Shown piece by piece: positions 44,051 through 51,882 of a stretch of 62,514 nt of DNA. Both the position numbers and the translations under genes were made by a program. Numbering within the stretch: the first letter of the stretch is position 1; every line of letters starts with the position of its first letter. The notes below the pieces were generated by a model, which was not told where the DNA came from, made no database searches, and saw only the letters and a program-made list of their open reading frames with translations. Source of the DNA: Burkholderiales bacterium Ga0077543. Lineage in GTDB: Bacteria > Pseudomonadota > Gammaproteobacteria > Burkholderiales > Burkholderiaceae_C. The stretch covers positions 1 through 62,514 of the forward strand of contig LNET01000047.1 in NCBI GenBank assembly GCA_001464055.1, given 5' to 3'.

Positions 44051-46342
44051 TCACTTGATGTCCTGGATGCGAACTTCGTCGTCGCCGCTGTACATGTCGA
44101 CGACGCGGCAGTCGCTGCACATCTTCAGCCGTTCGGCGGCGCGGCCCTGGAAGGCGGCGTGGCCGGCCAGCTTCTCGAGCATGCTTTCGATGGCGCGCAG
44201 CGTGCCGAAGGGCTTGCTGCAGCGCACGCACTGGAAAGGCTGGGCCTCGTGCAGCACCCGGGTGGCCTTGCGCGCCTTGCCGCCGTCGGCCAGCCACAGG
44301 CGCGGCAGCAGTGTGATGGCGCCTTCGGGGCAGGTCGTCTCGCACAAGCCGCATTGCACGCAGTTCTTCTCGATGAAGCGCAGCTGCGGCTTCTCGGCGT
44401 TGTCGGCCAGGGCCGATTCCGGGCATGCGCCGACGCAGCTCAGGCACAGCGTGCACTTCGCGGTGTCGACGATCAGGCTGCCGAAAGGCGCGCCTGCGGC
44501 AGGCAGGGGCAGGGCGGCGTCGGCGGGCAGCGTGTCCTTGGCGGGGGCCTGGGCCAGCAGGTGGTCGATGGCCAGGTCCAGCGTCGCCCGCTTGTCGGCC
44601 TGCGTGGCAAAAGGTGCGGGGCGGGCCACGGTCTGCGCCGCCGGCACGCGCAGCGCCGCGTCGAAACGCGCCAGGCCGGCTGGCGATTCGGCGTCGGCCT
44701 CGATCACGCGCAGATGTTCGCCGCGGTAGCCCAGCCCCGAGAGGATGGCCTGGGCCACCGCCATCTGCTCGACCAGGGCCTGGCGGTACTGTGGCGCTTC
44801 TTCCCTGGTGAGCAGCACCCACACCTGGCTTGCACCCTGGGCGATGGCGGCCAGCCAGAGGTCGATGCCGGTGCTGGCGGTGTGCCACAGCGGCACCGGC
44901 AGCACACGTGAGGGCAGGCCATGCAGCGTGCTGCCCCGGCGCTGGCTGCGGGCGGCGCGTCCCAGTGCGTCGATGGCAGCCACACCGGCCTTTTCGCTGT
45001 GCAGCAGCAGCACGGCGTCCTTGCCGCCGGCGTTGCCGTAGGCCTGCAGCAGGGTGCGCCAGCGCTTGCCCTGGTCGACGGCGCCGGGGTAGGCGAAGGT
45101 CAGCGCACCGCTGGGGCACACGGTGGTGCAGGCGCCGCAACCCACGCACAGATGCGGTTCGACGGCGATGCCGCCGCCGGCCTGCCCCGGCGTGGCCACG
45201 GCGGCGCGGCCGGCAGCGGCGTGGGTCTTGCCGCGGGCCTTGCCTTTCTGCGTGGCTTCGCTGCGAATCGCCTGGGCCGAGCACACATCGATGCAGGCCG
45301 TGCAGCCGATCTGCTCGTTACGGCTGTGCGCGCACAATCGCTGCTGGTAGTTGAAGAACTTGGGCTTCTCGAATTCCCCGCCCAGGTCGCGCAGCGCCAG
45401 GACGGCCTTCATCAGCGCGGCGCTGTCGCCGGCCGGCCCCTGGGGCACGTGGAAGTAGCCCTGCGGCGGCTGGTGCTGGCTGAAGGCGGGTTCAGGGCGC
45501 AGGTCGAGCACCAGGTCGAAGCGCTCTTGGGCGCTTTGCAGCGGGCGCTGGAAGTCGATGGCACCGGCGGCTTCGCACACCCGCACACATTCGCGGTGGC
45601 TCTTGCAGCGCGACAGGTCGACCTGGTAGCTGAAGTCGATGGCGCCTTCGGGGCAGGCGTCGACGCAGGCGTTGCAGCGTGTGCACAGGTCCAGGTCGAT
45701 CGGGTTGCCGCTGTCCCAGTGTGCGTCGAACTGGCCCAGCCAGCCGGTCAGCCGCGAAAGCTTGCCGGCGTGCACCGCGTGGTCACGGGCCTGGGGCAGG
45801 GGGCTTGGGCCGGGCATGGTGCCGGGTGCGGTGCCAGGTCCTTCGACGAGCAGGCTCACGTCCAGACGGTCGGCCAGCAAGGCCGCGGCCGCATGCGCCG
45901 CGGCAGGCGCGCCCACGACCAGGGTGCGGCCCTGAGAGCGGTAGGTCACGGTCGTCACCGGCGCGGGTGGCGGCAGTTGCGCTGCGGCAATCAGCGCGGC
46001 GATCTTCGGCGTGGCCTGCGCGCCGTCGCGCGACCAGCCTGCTGTTTCGCGGATGTTGACGAAGTGGATCGGCCGTTCGGCGACGCTGGCCGAGCCTTCG
46101 GTCTGCTCGTTCAGCGCCAGGAAGAGTCGGCTTTCCTGGGTGCAGGCCACCAGCAGCTCGTCGCCGCTGGCGCCGGTCGACTTGGCTGCGCGCTGGAAGC
46201 TGGCGGCTTCACGCCGGCACAGCAGGGTGTGGCCCTGCTCGAGCCCGTCAGTGCTGGCGCCCGGGGTCTTCGACAGGGCCCGGCTGATCGCCGGCAGGTC
46301 CAGCGTCATCGTTCGGTTGCAGTCGCAGAGCAGGGTCTTCAT
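44051..46342 (-). CDS. Polyferredoxin-type protein of the formate dehydrogenase cluster
   Basis: 763 residues, cytoplasmic, rich in [4Fe-4S] motifs. They include CTRCNACVDACPEGAIDF, a CKSHRECVRVC variant, CTACIDVCSAQAI, CVGCGACTTVCPSGAL, CTLCLSCVGACPESAL and CVQCGLCETTCPEGAI, plus a C-terminal CVRC...CSDC pair. Between clusters 4 and 5 is a stretch of about 250 residues without Cys motifs. It starts MKTLLCDCNRTMTL. It is conserved in betaproteobacterial fdh clusters and may carry electrons or help assemble the enzyme; no activity is proved to my knowledge. Its ATG lies 95 bases inside the end of the DUF3306 gene. Confidence 0.88.
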   Translation of the reverse strand: MKTLLCDCNRTMTLDLPAISRALSKTPGASTDGLEQGHTLLCRREAASFQRAAKSTGASGDELLVACTQESRLFLALNEQTEGSASVAERPIHFVNIRETAGWSRDGAQATPKIAALIAAAQLPPPAPVTTVTYRSQGRTLVVGAPAAAHAAAALLADRLDVSLLVEGPGTAPGTMPGPSPLPQARDHAVHAGKLSRLTGWLGQFDAHWDSGNPIDLDLCTRCNACVDACPEGAIDFSYQVDLSRCKSHRECVRVCEAAGAIDFQRPLQSAQERFDLVLDLRPEPAFSQHQPPQGYFHVPQGPAGDSAALMKAVLALRDLGGEFEKPKFFNYQQRLCAHSRNEQIGCTACIDVCSAQAIRSEATQKGKARGKTHAAAGRAAVATPGQAGGGIAVEPHLCVGCGACTTVCPSGALTFAYPGAVDQGKRWRTLLQAYGNAGGKDAVLLLHSEKAGVAAIDALGRAARSQRRGSTLHGLPSRVLPVPLWHTASTGIDLWLAAIAQGASQVWVLLTREEAPQYRQALVEQMAVAQAILSGLGYRGEHLRVIEADAESPAGLARFDAALRVPAAQTVARPAPFATQADKRATLDLAIDHLLAQAPAKDTLPADAALPLPAAGAPFGSLIVDTAKCTLCLSCVGACPESALADNAEKPQLRFIEKNCVQCGLCETTCPEGAITLLPRLWLADGGKARKATRVLHEAQPFQCVRCSKPFGTLRAIESMLEKLAGHAAFQGRAAERLKMCSDCRVVDMYSGDDEVRIQDIK

Positions 46343-46916
46343 GGAGGGGCGGCGGTTCGGTGGGATGGATGGCTGCTGCGTCGGCAGGCTGCGCCTGGCC
46401 TGGCGGCCGGGGGGGATCGGCTTCGGTCTCGAACAGTCGGAGCATGGCCGACTGCGCCATCTGCTGCAGCATGCCGGCGGGCAGAGGGTCGGGGGTGTTG
46501 TAGTCGCCGATGTAGATGTCCAGACCGTCCATCACGTTGAAGTGAGGGTCGCTGAACAGCGTCTTCAGCGCCGTGTTCTTGACCTGGGGGTCGACGCCGC
46601 GGCCGACGAAGCGGCTGAAGTCGTCGGCAGGGGTGAGGAGTTGCGCTTCCTCCAGCGTGGGCGGCGGCGGGACCCGGGCCTCGGTGGCGCTCGATGTCGC
46701 AGGTGTCGCTTCGGCCAGCGCCTGGCCGGGCGCAATCGCCGCAGGCGCGATGGTGGCGGGCCGGGCCGGCGCCGGTGTTGCCACCCGGTCGCCATCGGTC
46801 TCGCTCTCGGCCTCGGGCTCGGGCTTGGCATCGGGCGCCGGGGCGACCGGCAGACCCTGCTGCACCTGCACCTTGCGGCGAGACCAGCGGGACAGGAAAC
46901 CGTCGTTGTCAGCCAT
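46248..46916 (-). CDS. DUF3306-domain protein
   Basis: 222 residues from ATG 46916. The N-terminal FLSRWSRRK motif (residues 7-15) is the hallmark of DUF3306. A low-complexity Ala/Pro/Glu linker follows (about 20-85), then the conserved helical part LLTPADDFSRFVGRGVDPQVKNTALKTLF and DGLDIYIGDYNTPDPLP. No signal peptide. It always travels with formate dehydrogenase genes and DUF3305; function unknown. The last 95 bases overlap the start of the polyferredoxin gene, an unusually long overlap, so the Pro-rich tail may be a late extension. Confidence 0.86.
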   Translation of the reverse strand: MADNDGFLSRWSRRKVQVQQGLPVAPAPDAKPEPEAESETDGDRVATPAPARPATIAPAAIAPGQALAEATPATSSATEARVPPPPTLEEAQLLTPADDFSRFVGRGVDPQVKNTALKTLFSDPHFNVMDGLDIYIGDYNTPDPLPAGMLQQMAQSAMLRLFETEADPPRPPGQAQPADAAAIHPTEPPPLHEDPALRLQPNDDAGPAGDQPGPVEDPGRQH

Positions 46917-46925
46917 GGCGGGCCG

Positions 46926-47417
46926 TCAGCGCTGCTCGGGCGGCTTGAACGAGGCCGGCCGCCGCCGCTGCTTGGGTTCGGGCCGATAGTGTTCGTCAGC
47001 AAAGGACTGCAGCCAGGCCCGCACCTCGGGGGGCAGTGGCTGGTTGTCGACACGTTCCTGGGCATCGAGCATGCGGCCCGCTTCGTTGTAGGACAGGGTG
47101 ACGGCCTCTGGCCAGGCGCGCGAGGGGTCTTCATCGTCCACGCGCCACTTCACGAACCACACCGGGTTGCCGCTGCTCAGGTTCAGGTAGTAGCCCTCGG
47201 CTTCGTCGCGGTGCAGGCTGACCGGCAGACCCGGGAACAAGGTGGTGGCCAGCGTGCCGTCGTCTCGAAGCTGCCGTGGCTGGGTGCCGAACTCGCCGTC
47301 GTCCAGCAGCACTTCGGCGACACGGAAGCGCCAGTCCTCCCAGATGTTCGGTGCACGTTCGCGTTCCATGCGGACGGCAGCGTGGAGCGTGGGAACCGAG
47401 GAATGCGTTGATGTCAT
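46926..47417 (-). CDS. DUF3305-domain protein
   Basis: 163 residues from ATG 47417; the longer frame back to 47657 runs into the divergent operon and is rejected. Typical DUF3305 features are VRMERERAPNIWEDWRFRVAEVLLD near the start, then FPGLPVSLHRDEAEGYYLNLSSGNPVWFVKW. A basic C-terminus (PEPKQRRRPASFKPPEQR) follows. It is the first gene of the minus-strand accessory operon, 9 bases before DUF3306. A maturation or electron-transfer role is inferred from location only. Confidence 0.88.
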   Translation of the reverse strand: MTSTHSSVPTLHAAVRMERERAPNIWEDWRFRVAEVLLDDGEFGTQPRQLRDDGTLATTLFPGLPVSLHRDEAEGYYLNLSSGNPVWFVKWRVDDEDPSRAWPEAVTLSYNEAGRMLDAQERVDNQPLPPEVRAWLQSFADEHYRPEPKQRRRPASFKPPEQR

Positions 47418-47468
47418 GACAGCCGAGGATTCTAGGGAAGGCCCTCGGCGCGCGCCGTCCTGGGGCGC

Positions 47469-47483
47469 GCGACAGTTTGTCGC
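47469..47483. promoter_or_regulatory. Palindrome in the divergent formate dehydrogenase control region
   Basis: GCGACA-GTT-TGTCGC, perfect 6-base arms around a 3-base centre, lies between the two divergent fdh operons (starts at 47417 and 47593). It is a candidate operator able to control both. The regulator is not identified in the window. Confidence 0.4.
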
Positions 47484-47505
47484 ACCTGTTTGGGGTGGAA
47501 CCCTA

Positions 47506-47534
47506 TTGAAGTTGGGGGTAGCTTCGCGGGTAAT
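47506..47534 (+). promoter_or_regulatory. Candidate sigma-70 promoter of the structural fdh operon
   Basis: TTGAAG (47506-47511), a 17-base spacer, then GGTAAT (47529-47534). The match to TTGACA/TATAAT is moderate. It lies about 60 bases upstream of the first gene and just after the palindrome at 47469. Confidence 0.4.
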
Positions 47535-47592
47535 CCCATGCAATCCGGTGCATAGCAGCTTGCGCGCCGGGCCCTGTCCAGGAGTACCGCCC

Positions 47593-47844
47593 ATGAGTTC
47601 ACAGACCCCTTCGCGGCAAGCGCCGCAATCCACCGGCAAACCGGCAGACGCACCCACCCGTCGCCATCTGTTGGTCGGTCTGGGCGCCGCCGGGGCTGCT
47701 GGCGTGGCGGTGACGGCGTTGCCGCTGGTGAAGACGGCGGCCCCTGCTGCCGCACCCGAGGTGCTGGCCGCTGCCCCCGAGGCCGGTGGCGGCTACCAGG
47801 TCACGCAGCACGTGCTGCGTTACTACCAGACCACCCGGGTCTGA
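47593..47844 (+). CDS. Formate dehydrogenase region Tat-target peptide
   Basis: 83 residues from ATG 47593 with AGGAG upstream. Twin Arg in TRRHLLVGLGAAGAAGVAVTALPLV, then an Ala/Pro linker and a conserved end GGGYQVTQHVLRYYQTTRV. It matches the short family known as formate dehydrogenase region TAT target (TIGR02811). These small Tat-routed proteins sit just upstream of periplasmic fdh genes. They may be a structural partner or help the export of FdhA; the role is not established. Confidence 0.9.
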   Translation: MSSQTPSRQAPQSTGKPADAPTRRHLLVGLGAAGAAGVAVTALPLVKTAAPAAAPEVLAAAPEAGGGYQVTQHVLRYYQTTRV

Positions 47845-47856
47845 CATCCCCCGATT

Positions 47857-47876
47857 CCGGTCCGCACGCGGACCGG
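47857..47876 (+). repeat. Strong stem-loop between Tat peptide and fdhA
   Basis: CCGGTCCGC-AC-GCGGACCGG, 9-base perfect arms, in the 98-base leader of fdhA. There is no T-run, so it is not a standard terminator. A weaker hairpin GGCGC/GCGCC follows at 47885-47900. These may stabilise or process the mRNA. Confidence 0.55.
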
Positions 47877-47942
47877 GACGGCAAGGCGCGGAACTGCGCC
47901 TGGCCTGTGCCAGAACATCGTCCCTGCACGGAGACTCCTCCC

Positions 47943-50939
47943 ATGTTGCTCACCCGCAAAGCCACCCCTTCCCTTGGCCTTCGCGCCGACGCCGGCTCCA
48001 GCCTGGTTTCCAGCCTGTCGCGCGGCGTTTCACGGGCCATTCCCACCATGGATCGGCGTGCCTTCCTGCGCCGCTCTGGCATGGGCGTGGGTGCCGGCAT
48101 CGCGGCGTCGCAGCTGGTGCTGGTGAAGAAGGCCGATGCCGCCTCGCGCGAAGCACGCGCTGGTGGCGATGGCACCGGCAAGGTCGAAGTCAAGCGCACC
48201 GTCTGCGGCCACTGCTCGGTGGGCTGCGCGGTCGACGCGGTGGTGGAGAACGGCGTCTGGGTGCGCCAGGAACCGGTGTTCGACAGCCCGATCAACCTGG
48301 GTGCGCACTGCGCCAAGGGTGCTGCACTGCGTGAGCACGGGCACGGTGAATTCCGCCTGAAGTACCCGATGAAGCTGGTCAACGGCAAGTACCAGCGCAT
48401 CAGCTGGGACGAGGCGCTGAACGAGATCAGCGCCAAGATGCTGGAACTGAAGAAGCAGAGCGGTCCCGACAGCATCTTCGTGGTGGGCAGCAGCAAGCAC
48501 AACAACGAGCAGGCCTACCTGCTGCGCAAGTGGGTTTCGTTCTGGGGCACGAACAACACCGACCACCAGGCACGCATCTGCCACAGCACGACGGTCGCGG
48601 GTGTTGCCAACACCTGGGGTTATGGCGCCATGACCAACAGCTACAACGACATGCAGAACGCCAAGGCGGCGCTGTACATCGGGTCGAATGCCGCCGAAGC
48701 CCACCCGGTGAGCATGCTGCACATGCTGCATGCCAAGGAAAACGGCTGCAAGATGATCGTGGTCGACCCGCGCTTCACGCGCACGGCGGCGCGCGCCGAC
48801 GAGTACGTGCGCATCCGCTCGGGTTCCGACATCCCCTTCATGTTCGGTGTGCTGTATCACGTCTTCAAGAACGGCTGGGAAGACAAGAAGTACATCGAGG
48901 ACCGTGTCTACGGCATGGACAAGGTGCGCGAGGAAGTGCTGGCCAAGTGGACACCCGACAAGGTGCTGGAAGCCAGCGGCGTGGACGAAGCCACCACCTA
49001 CAAGGTGGCCGAGATCATGGCCAAGAACCGCCCCAGCACCATCGTCTGGTGCATGGGTCAGACCCAGCACACCACCGGCAACGCCGTGGTGCGCACCAGT
49101 TGCCTGCTGCAGCTGGCGCTGGGCAACGTGGGTGTCTCGGGCGGCGGTACGAACATTTTCCGCGGCCACGACAACGTGCAGGGCGCCACCGACGTCGGCC
49201 CCAATCCCGACAGCCTGCCCGGCTACTACGGCCTGGCCGACGGCTCCTGGAAGCATTTCGCCAACGCCTGGGGCGTGGACTTCGAGTGGATCAAGAAGCA
49301 GTACGCACCGGGCATGATGACCAAGCCCGGCATGACCGTGTCGCGCTGGATCGACGGAGTGCTGGAGAAGAACGAACTCATCGACCAGGACAGCAACTTG
49401 CGCGGCCTGTTCTTCTGGGGTCATGCGCCGAACTCGCAGACCCGCGGCCTGGAAATGAAGAAGGCCATGGACAAGCTGGACCTGCTGGTCGTGATCGACC
49501 CGTTCCCCAGCGCGACGGCGGCCATGGCGGCCATGCCCGGCAAGGCCGAGGACAAGAACCCGAACCAGGCCGTGTACCTGCTGCCGGCCTGCACGCAGTT
49601 CGAGACCAGCGGTTCGTGCACCGCGTCGAACCGCAGCATCCAGTGGCGTGAACAGGTCATCGAGCCGCTGTGGGAAAGCCGCACCGACCACATGATCATG
49701 TACCAGCTGGCGCAGAAGCTGGGCTTCGACAAGGAACTGGTCAAGAACTACAAGATGGTCAAGGGCAAGGGCGGCATGGAAGAGCCCGAGACCGAGTCCA
49801 TCCTGCGCGAGATCAACAAGGCCGTCTGGACCATCGGCTACACCGGCCAGAGCCCGGAGCGCCTGAAGGCACACATGCGCAACATGCACGTGTTCGATAT
49901 CAAGACCTTGAAGGCCAAGGGCGGTATCGACAAGGAAACCGGCATGAACCTGGACGGCGAGTTCTTCGGCCTGCCCTGGCCGTGCTACGGCACGCCGGAA
50001 ATGAAGCACCCTGGCAGCCCCAACCTTTACGACACCAGCGTGCACGTGATGCAGGGCGGCGGCAACTTCCGCGCGAACTTTGGCGTGGAACGCGAAGGCG
50101 TGTCGCTGCTGGCCGGTGATGGTTCCCATTCGAAGGGCTCCGACCTGACCATGGGCTACCCCGAGTTCGACCACCTGCTGCTGAAGAAGCTGGGCTGGTG
50201 GAGCGAACTGACCGAAGCCGAGCAGAAGGCCGCCGAAGGCAAGAACTGGAAGACCGACCCCTCGGGCGGCATCATCCGCGTGACCATGGTCAACCACGGC
50301 TGCCACCCGTTCGGCAACGCCAAGGCTCGGGCCGTGGTCTGGAACTTCCCCGACCCCATTCCGCAGCACCGCGAAGCGCTCTACAGCAACCGCCCCGACC
50401 TGGTGGCCAAGTACCCCACGCACGACGACCGCAAGGCTTTCTGGCGCCTGCCCACGCTGTTCAAGAGCGTGCAGGAAAAGTACAAGGACATCGGCAAGAC
50501 CTATCCGCTGATCATGACCAGCGGCCGGCTCGTCGAATACGAAGGCGGCGGCGAGGAGACCCGTTCGAACCCCTGGCTGGCCGAACTGCAGCAGGAGATG
50601 TTCGTCGAGCTGAACCCGAAGGCGGCCAACGACCGCGGCATCCGCAACGGCGATTACGTCTGGGTCAAGACCCCGCCGATGGTGGCGCTGCCCGACTTCA
50701 AGGGCATCCGCGTCAAGGCCATGGTGACCGAGCGTGTGGACGCAGAAACGGTGTTCCTGCCCTTCCACTTCTCGGGCCGCTGGGGCGGTGTCGACATGCT
50801 GCCGTACTACCCGCAGGGTGCGGCACCGGTGGTGCGTGGCGAGGCCATCAACACCGCCACGACCTACGGCTACGACAGCGTGACGATGATGCAGGAGACG
50901 AAGACCACCGTCTGCCAGATCGAAAAAGCCACGGCCTGA
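47943..50939 (+). CDS. fdhA: Periplasmic formate dehydrogenase, catalytic subunit
   Basis: 998 residues from ATG 47943. A long leader carries the Tat motif DRRAFLRRSGMG (residues 37-48), so the enzyme is exported folded. The [4Fe-4S] cluster is bound by Cys88, 91, 95 and 123 (CGHCSVGC...C). The catalytic residue is Cys213 in ARICHSTTV, with His214, so it is a Cys rather than Sec type. Bis-MGD binding motifs run through to the C-terminal dinucleotide-binding domain. Formate is oxidised outside the cytoplasmic membrane and electrons pass to FdhB and cytochrome b. Export probably needs the TorD-like chaperone; sulfuration needs FdhD. Confidence 0.95.
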   Translation: MLLTRKATPSLGLRADAGSSLVSSLSRGVSRAIPTMDRRAFLRRSGMGVGAGIAASQLVLVKKADAASREARAGGDGTGKVEVKRTVCGHCSVGCAVDAVVENGVWVRQEPVFDSPINLGAHCAKGAALREHGHGEFRLKYPMKLVNGKYQRISWDEALNEISAKMLELKKQSGPDSIFVVGSSKHNNEQAYLLRKWVSFWGTNNTDHQARICHSTTVAGVANTWGYGAMTNSYNDMQNAKAALYIGSNAAEAHPVSMLHMLHAKENGCKMIVVDPRFTRTAARADEYVRIRSGSDIPFMFGVLYHVFKNGWEDKKYIEDRVYGMDKVREEVLAKWTPDKVLEASGVDEATTYKVAEIMAKNRPSTIVWCMGQTQHTTGNAVVRTSCLLQLALGNVGVSGGGTNIFRGHDNVQGATDVGPNPDSLPGYYGLADGSWKHFANAWGVDFEWIKKQYAPGMMTKPGMTVSRWIDGVLEKNELIDQDSNLRGLFFWGHAPNSQTRGLEMKKAMDKLDLLVVIDPFPSATAAMAAMPGKAEDKNPNQAVYLLPACTQFETSGSCTASNRSIQWREQVIEPLWESRTDHMIMYQLAQKLGFDKELVKNYKMVKGKGGMEEPETESILREINKAVWTIGYTGQSPERLKAHMRNMHVFDIKTLKAKGGIDKETGMNLDGEFFGLPWPCYGTPEMKHPGSPNLYDTSVHVMQGGGNFRANFGVEREGVSLLAGDGSHSKGSDLTMGYPEFDHLLLKKLGWWSELTEAEQKAAEGKNWKTDPSGGIIRVTMVNHGCHPFGNAKARAVVWNFPDPIPQHREALYSNRPDLVAKYPTHDDRKAFWRLPTLFKSVQEKYKDIGKTYPLIMTSGRLVEYEGGGEETRSNPWLAELQQEMFVELNPKAANDRGIRNGDYVWVKTPPMVALPDFKGIRVKAMVTERVDAETVFLPFHFSGRWGGVDMLPYYPQGAAPVVRGEAINTATTYGYDSVTMMQETKTTVCQIEKATA

Positions 50940-50992
50940 CGCTCGCAACCTCACGCTCAGAACATCACGCGCAGAACTCAGGAGTAAAGACC

Positions 50993-51595
50993 ATGGCCCG
51001 CATGAAATTCATCTGCGACAGCGAGCGCTGCATCGAATGCAACGGTTGCGTCACCGCCTGCAAGGCAGAGCACGACGTTCCCTGGGGCGTGAACCGCCGC
51101 CGGGTGGTGACCATGAACGACGGTTTGCCTGGCGAGAAAAGCATCTCGGTGGCCTGCATGCACTGCAGCGACGCCCCCTGCATGGCGGTGTGCCCGGTGG
51201 ACTGTTTCTACCGCACCGAGGAAGGCGTGGTGCTGCACGACAAGGACACCTGCATCGGCTGCGGCTACTGCAGCTACGCCTGCCCGTTCGGCGCGCCGCA
51301 GTTCCCCAGCAACGGCACCTTCGGCATGCGCGGCAAGATGGACAAGTGCACCTTCTGCGCCGGCGGCCCGGAAGCCAATGCCAGCATGGCCGAGAACGAG
51401 AAATACGGCCGCAACCGCCTGGCCGAAGGCAAGCTGCCGGCCTGTGCCGAGATGTGCAGCACCAAGGCGCTGCTGGGCGGTGACGGCGATGTCGTCGCCG
51501 ACATCTTCCGCACCCGGGTCCTGACCCGCGGCAAGGGCAGCGAAGTCTGGGGCTGGGGCACGGCCTACGGCAAGCCGTCGGGAACCAAGAGCTGA
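50993..51595 (+). CDS. fdhB: Formate dehydrogenase iron-sulfur subunit
   Basis: 200 residues from ATG 50993 (AGGAGT upstream). Four [4Fe-4S] clusters are bound by CIECNGCVTACKAEH, CMHCSDAPCMAVCPVD, CIGCGYCSYACPFG and CTFC...CAEMC. There is no signal peptide, so it is likely exported as a complex with FdhA. It lacks the C-terminal membrane helix of E. coli FdnH/FdoH, so attachment to the membrane must come from FdhC. The C-terminus GWGTAYGKPSGTKS is short. Confidence 0.94.
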   Translation: MARMKFICDSERCIECNGCVTACKAEHDVPWGVNRRRVVTMNDGLPGEKSISVACMHCSDAPCMAVCPVDCFYRTEEGVVLHDKDTCIGCGYCSYACPFGAPQFPSNGTFGMRGKMDKCTFCAGGPEANASMAENEKYGRNRLAEGKLPACAEMCSTKALLGGDGDVVADIFRTRVLTRGKGSEVWGWGTAYGKPSGTKS

Positions 51596-51602
51596 AGCAC
51601 CC

Positions 51603-51845
51603 ATGACACACCGACCGATGTCCCGTTCATTCCTCCTTGCAGCCATGGCCGGCCTGGCCCTGGCAGGCTGTACCGAAAAGCCGCAGACCGAAACGCGCAA
51701 GTCGGACAGCAAGGCCTGGGAGTCCACGCCCAGCGGCTATACCGTCCAGGGTTTCAAGACCGGTGACCCGGTGGCCTGGGAAGCGCAGATGCGCAAGCGT
51801 GCCCAAGCGCAGAACGAATACGCCCGCGCCGTGTCGGCGCCCTGA
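51603..51845 (+). CDS. Small lipoprotein of the fdh operon
   Basis: 80 residues. Signal SFLLAAMAGLALAGC is followed by a polar mature part of 58 residues (TEKPQTETRKSDSKAWES...). Cys23 is the lipidation site. The start is ATG 51603, with ATG 51618 as an alternative giving a shorter signal. It sits 7 bases after fdhB and 37 before fdhC, so it is co-transcribed. No function is known; it may tether or stabilise the periplasmic enzyme. Confidence 0.8.
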   Translation: MTHRPMSRSFLLAAMAGLALAGCTEKPQTETRKSDSKAWESTPSGYTVQGFKTGDPVAWEAQMRKRAQAQNEYARAVSAP

Positions 51846-51882
51846 AGTTTCGGCCAACACACGCCAGCCGGAGGCGCCGACC

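Noticed and set aside
50540..50600. tRNA T-arm-like GTTCGAACCCC
   Set aside because: It lies inside the conserved coding sequence of fdhA and no cloverleaf can be drawn around it.
48030..50954. 974-codon minus-strand frame
   Set aside because: Antisense to fdhA; His/Val/Gly-rich without motifs.
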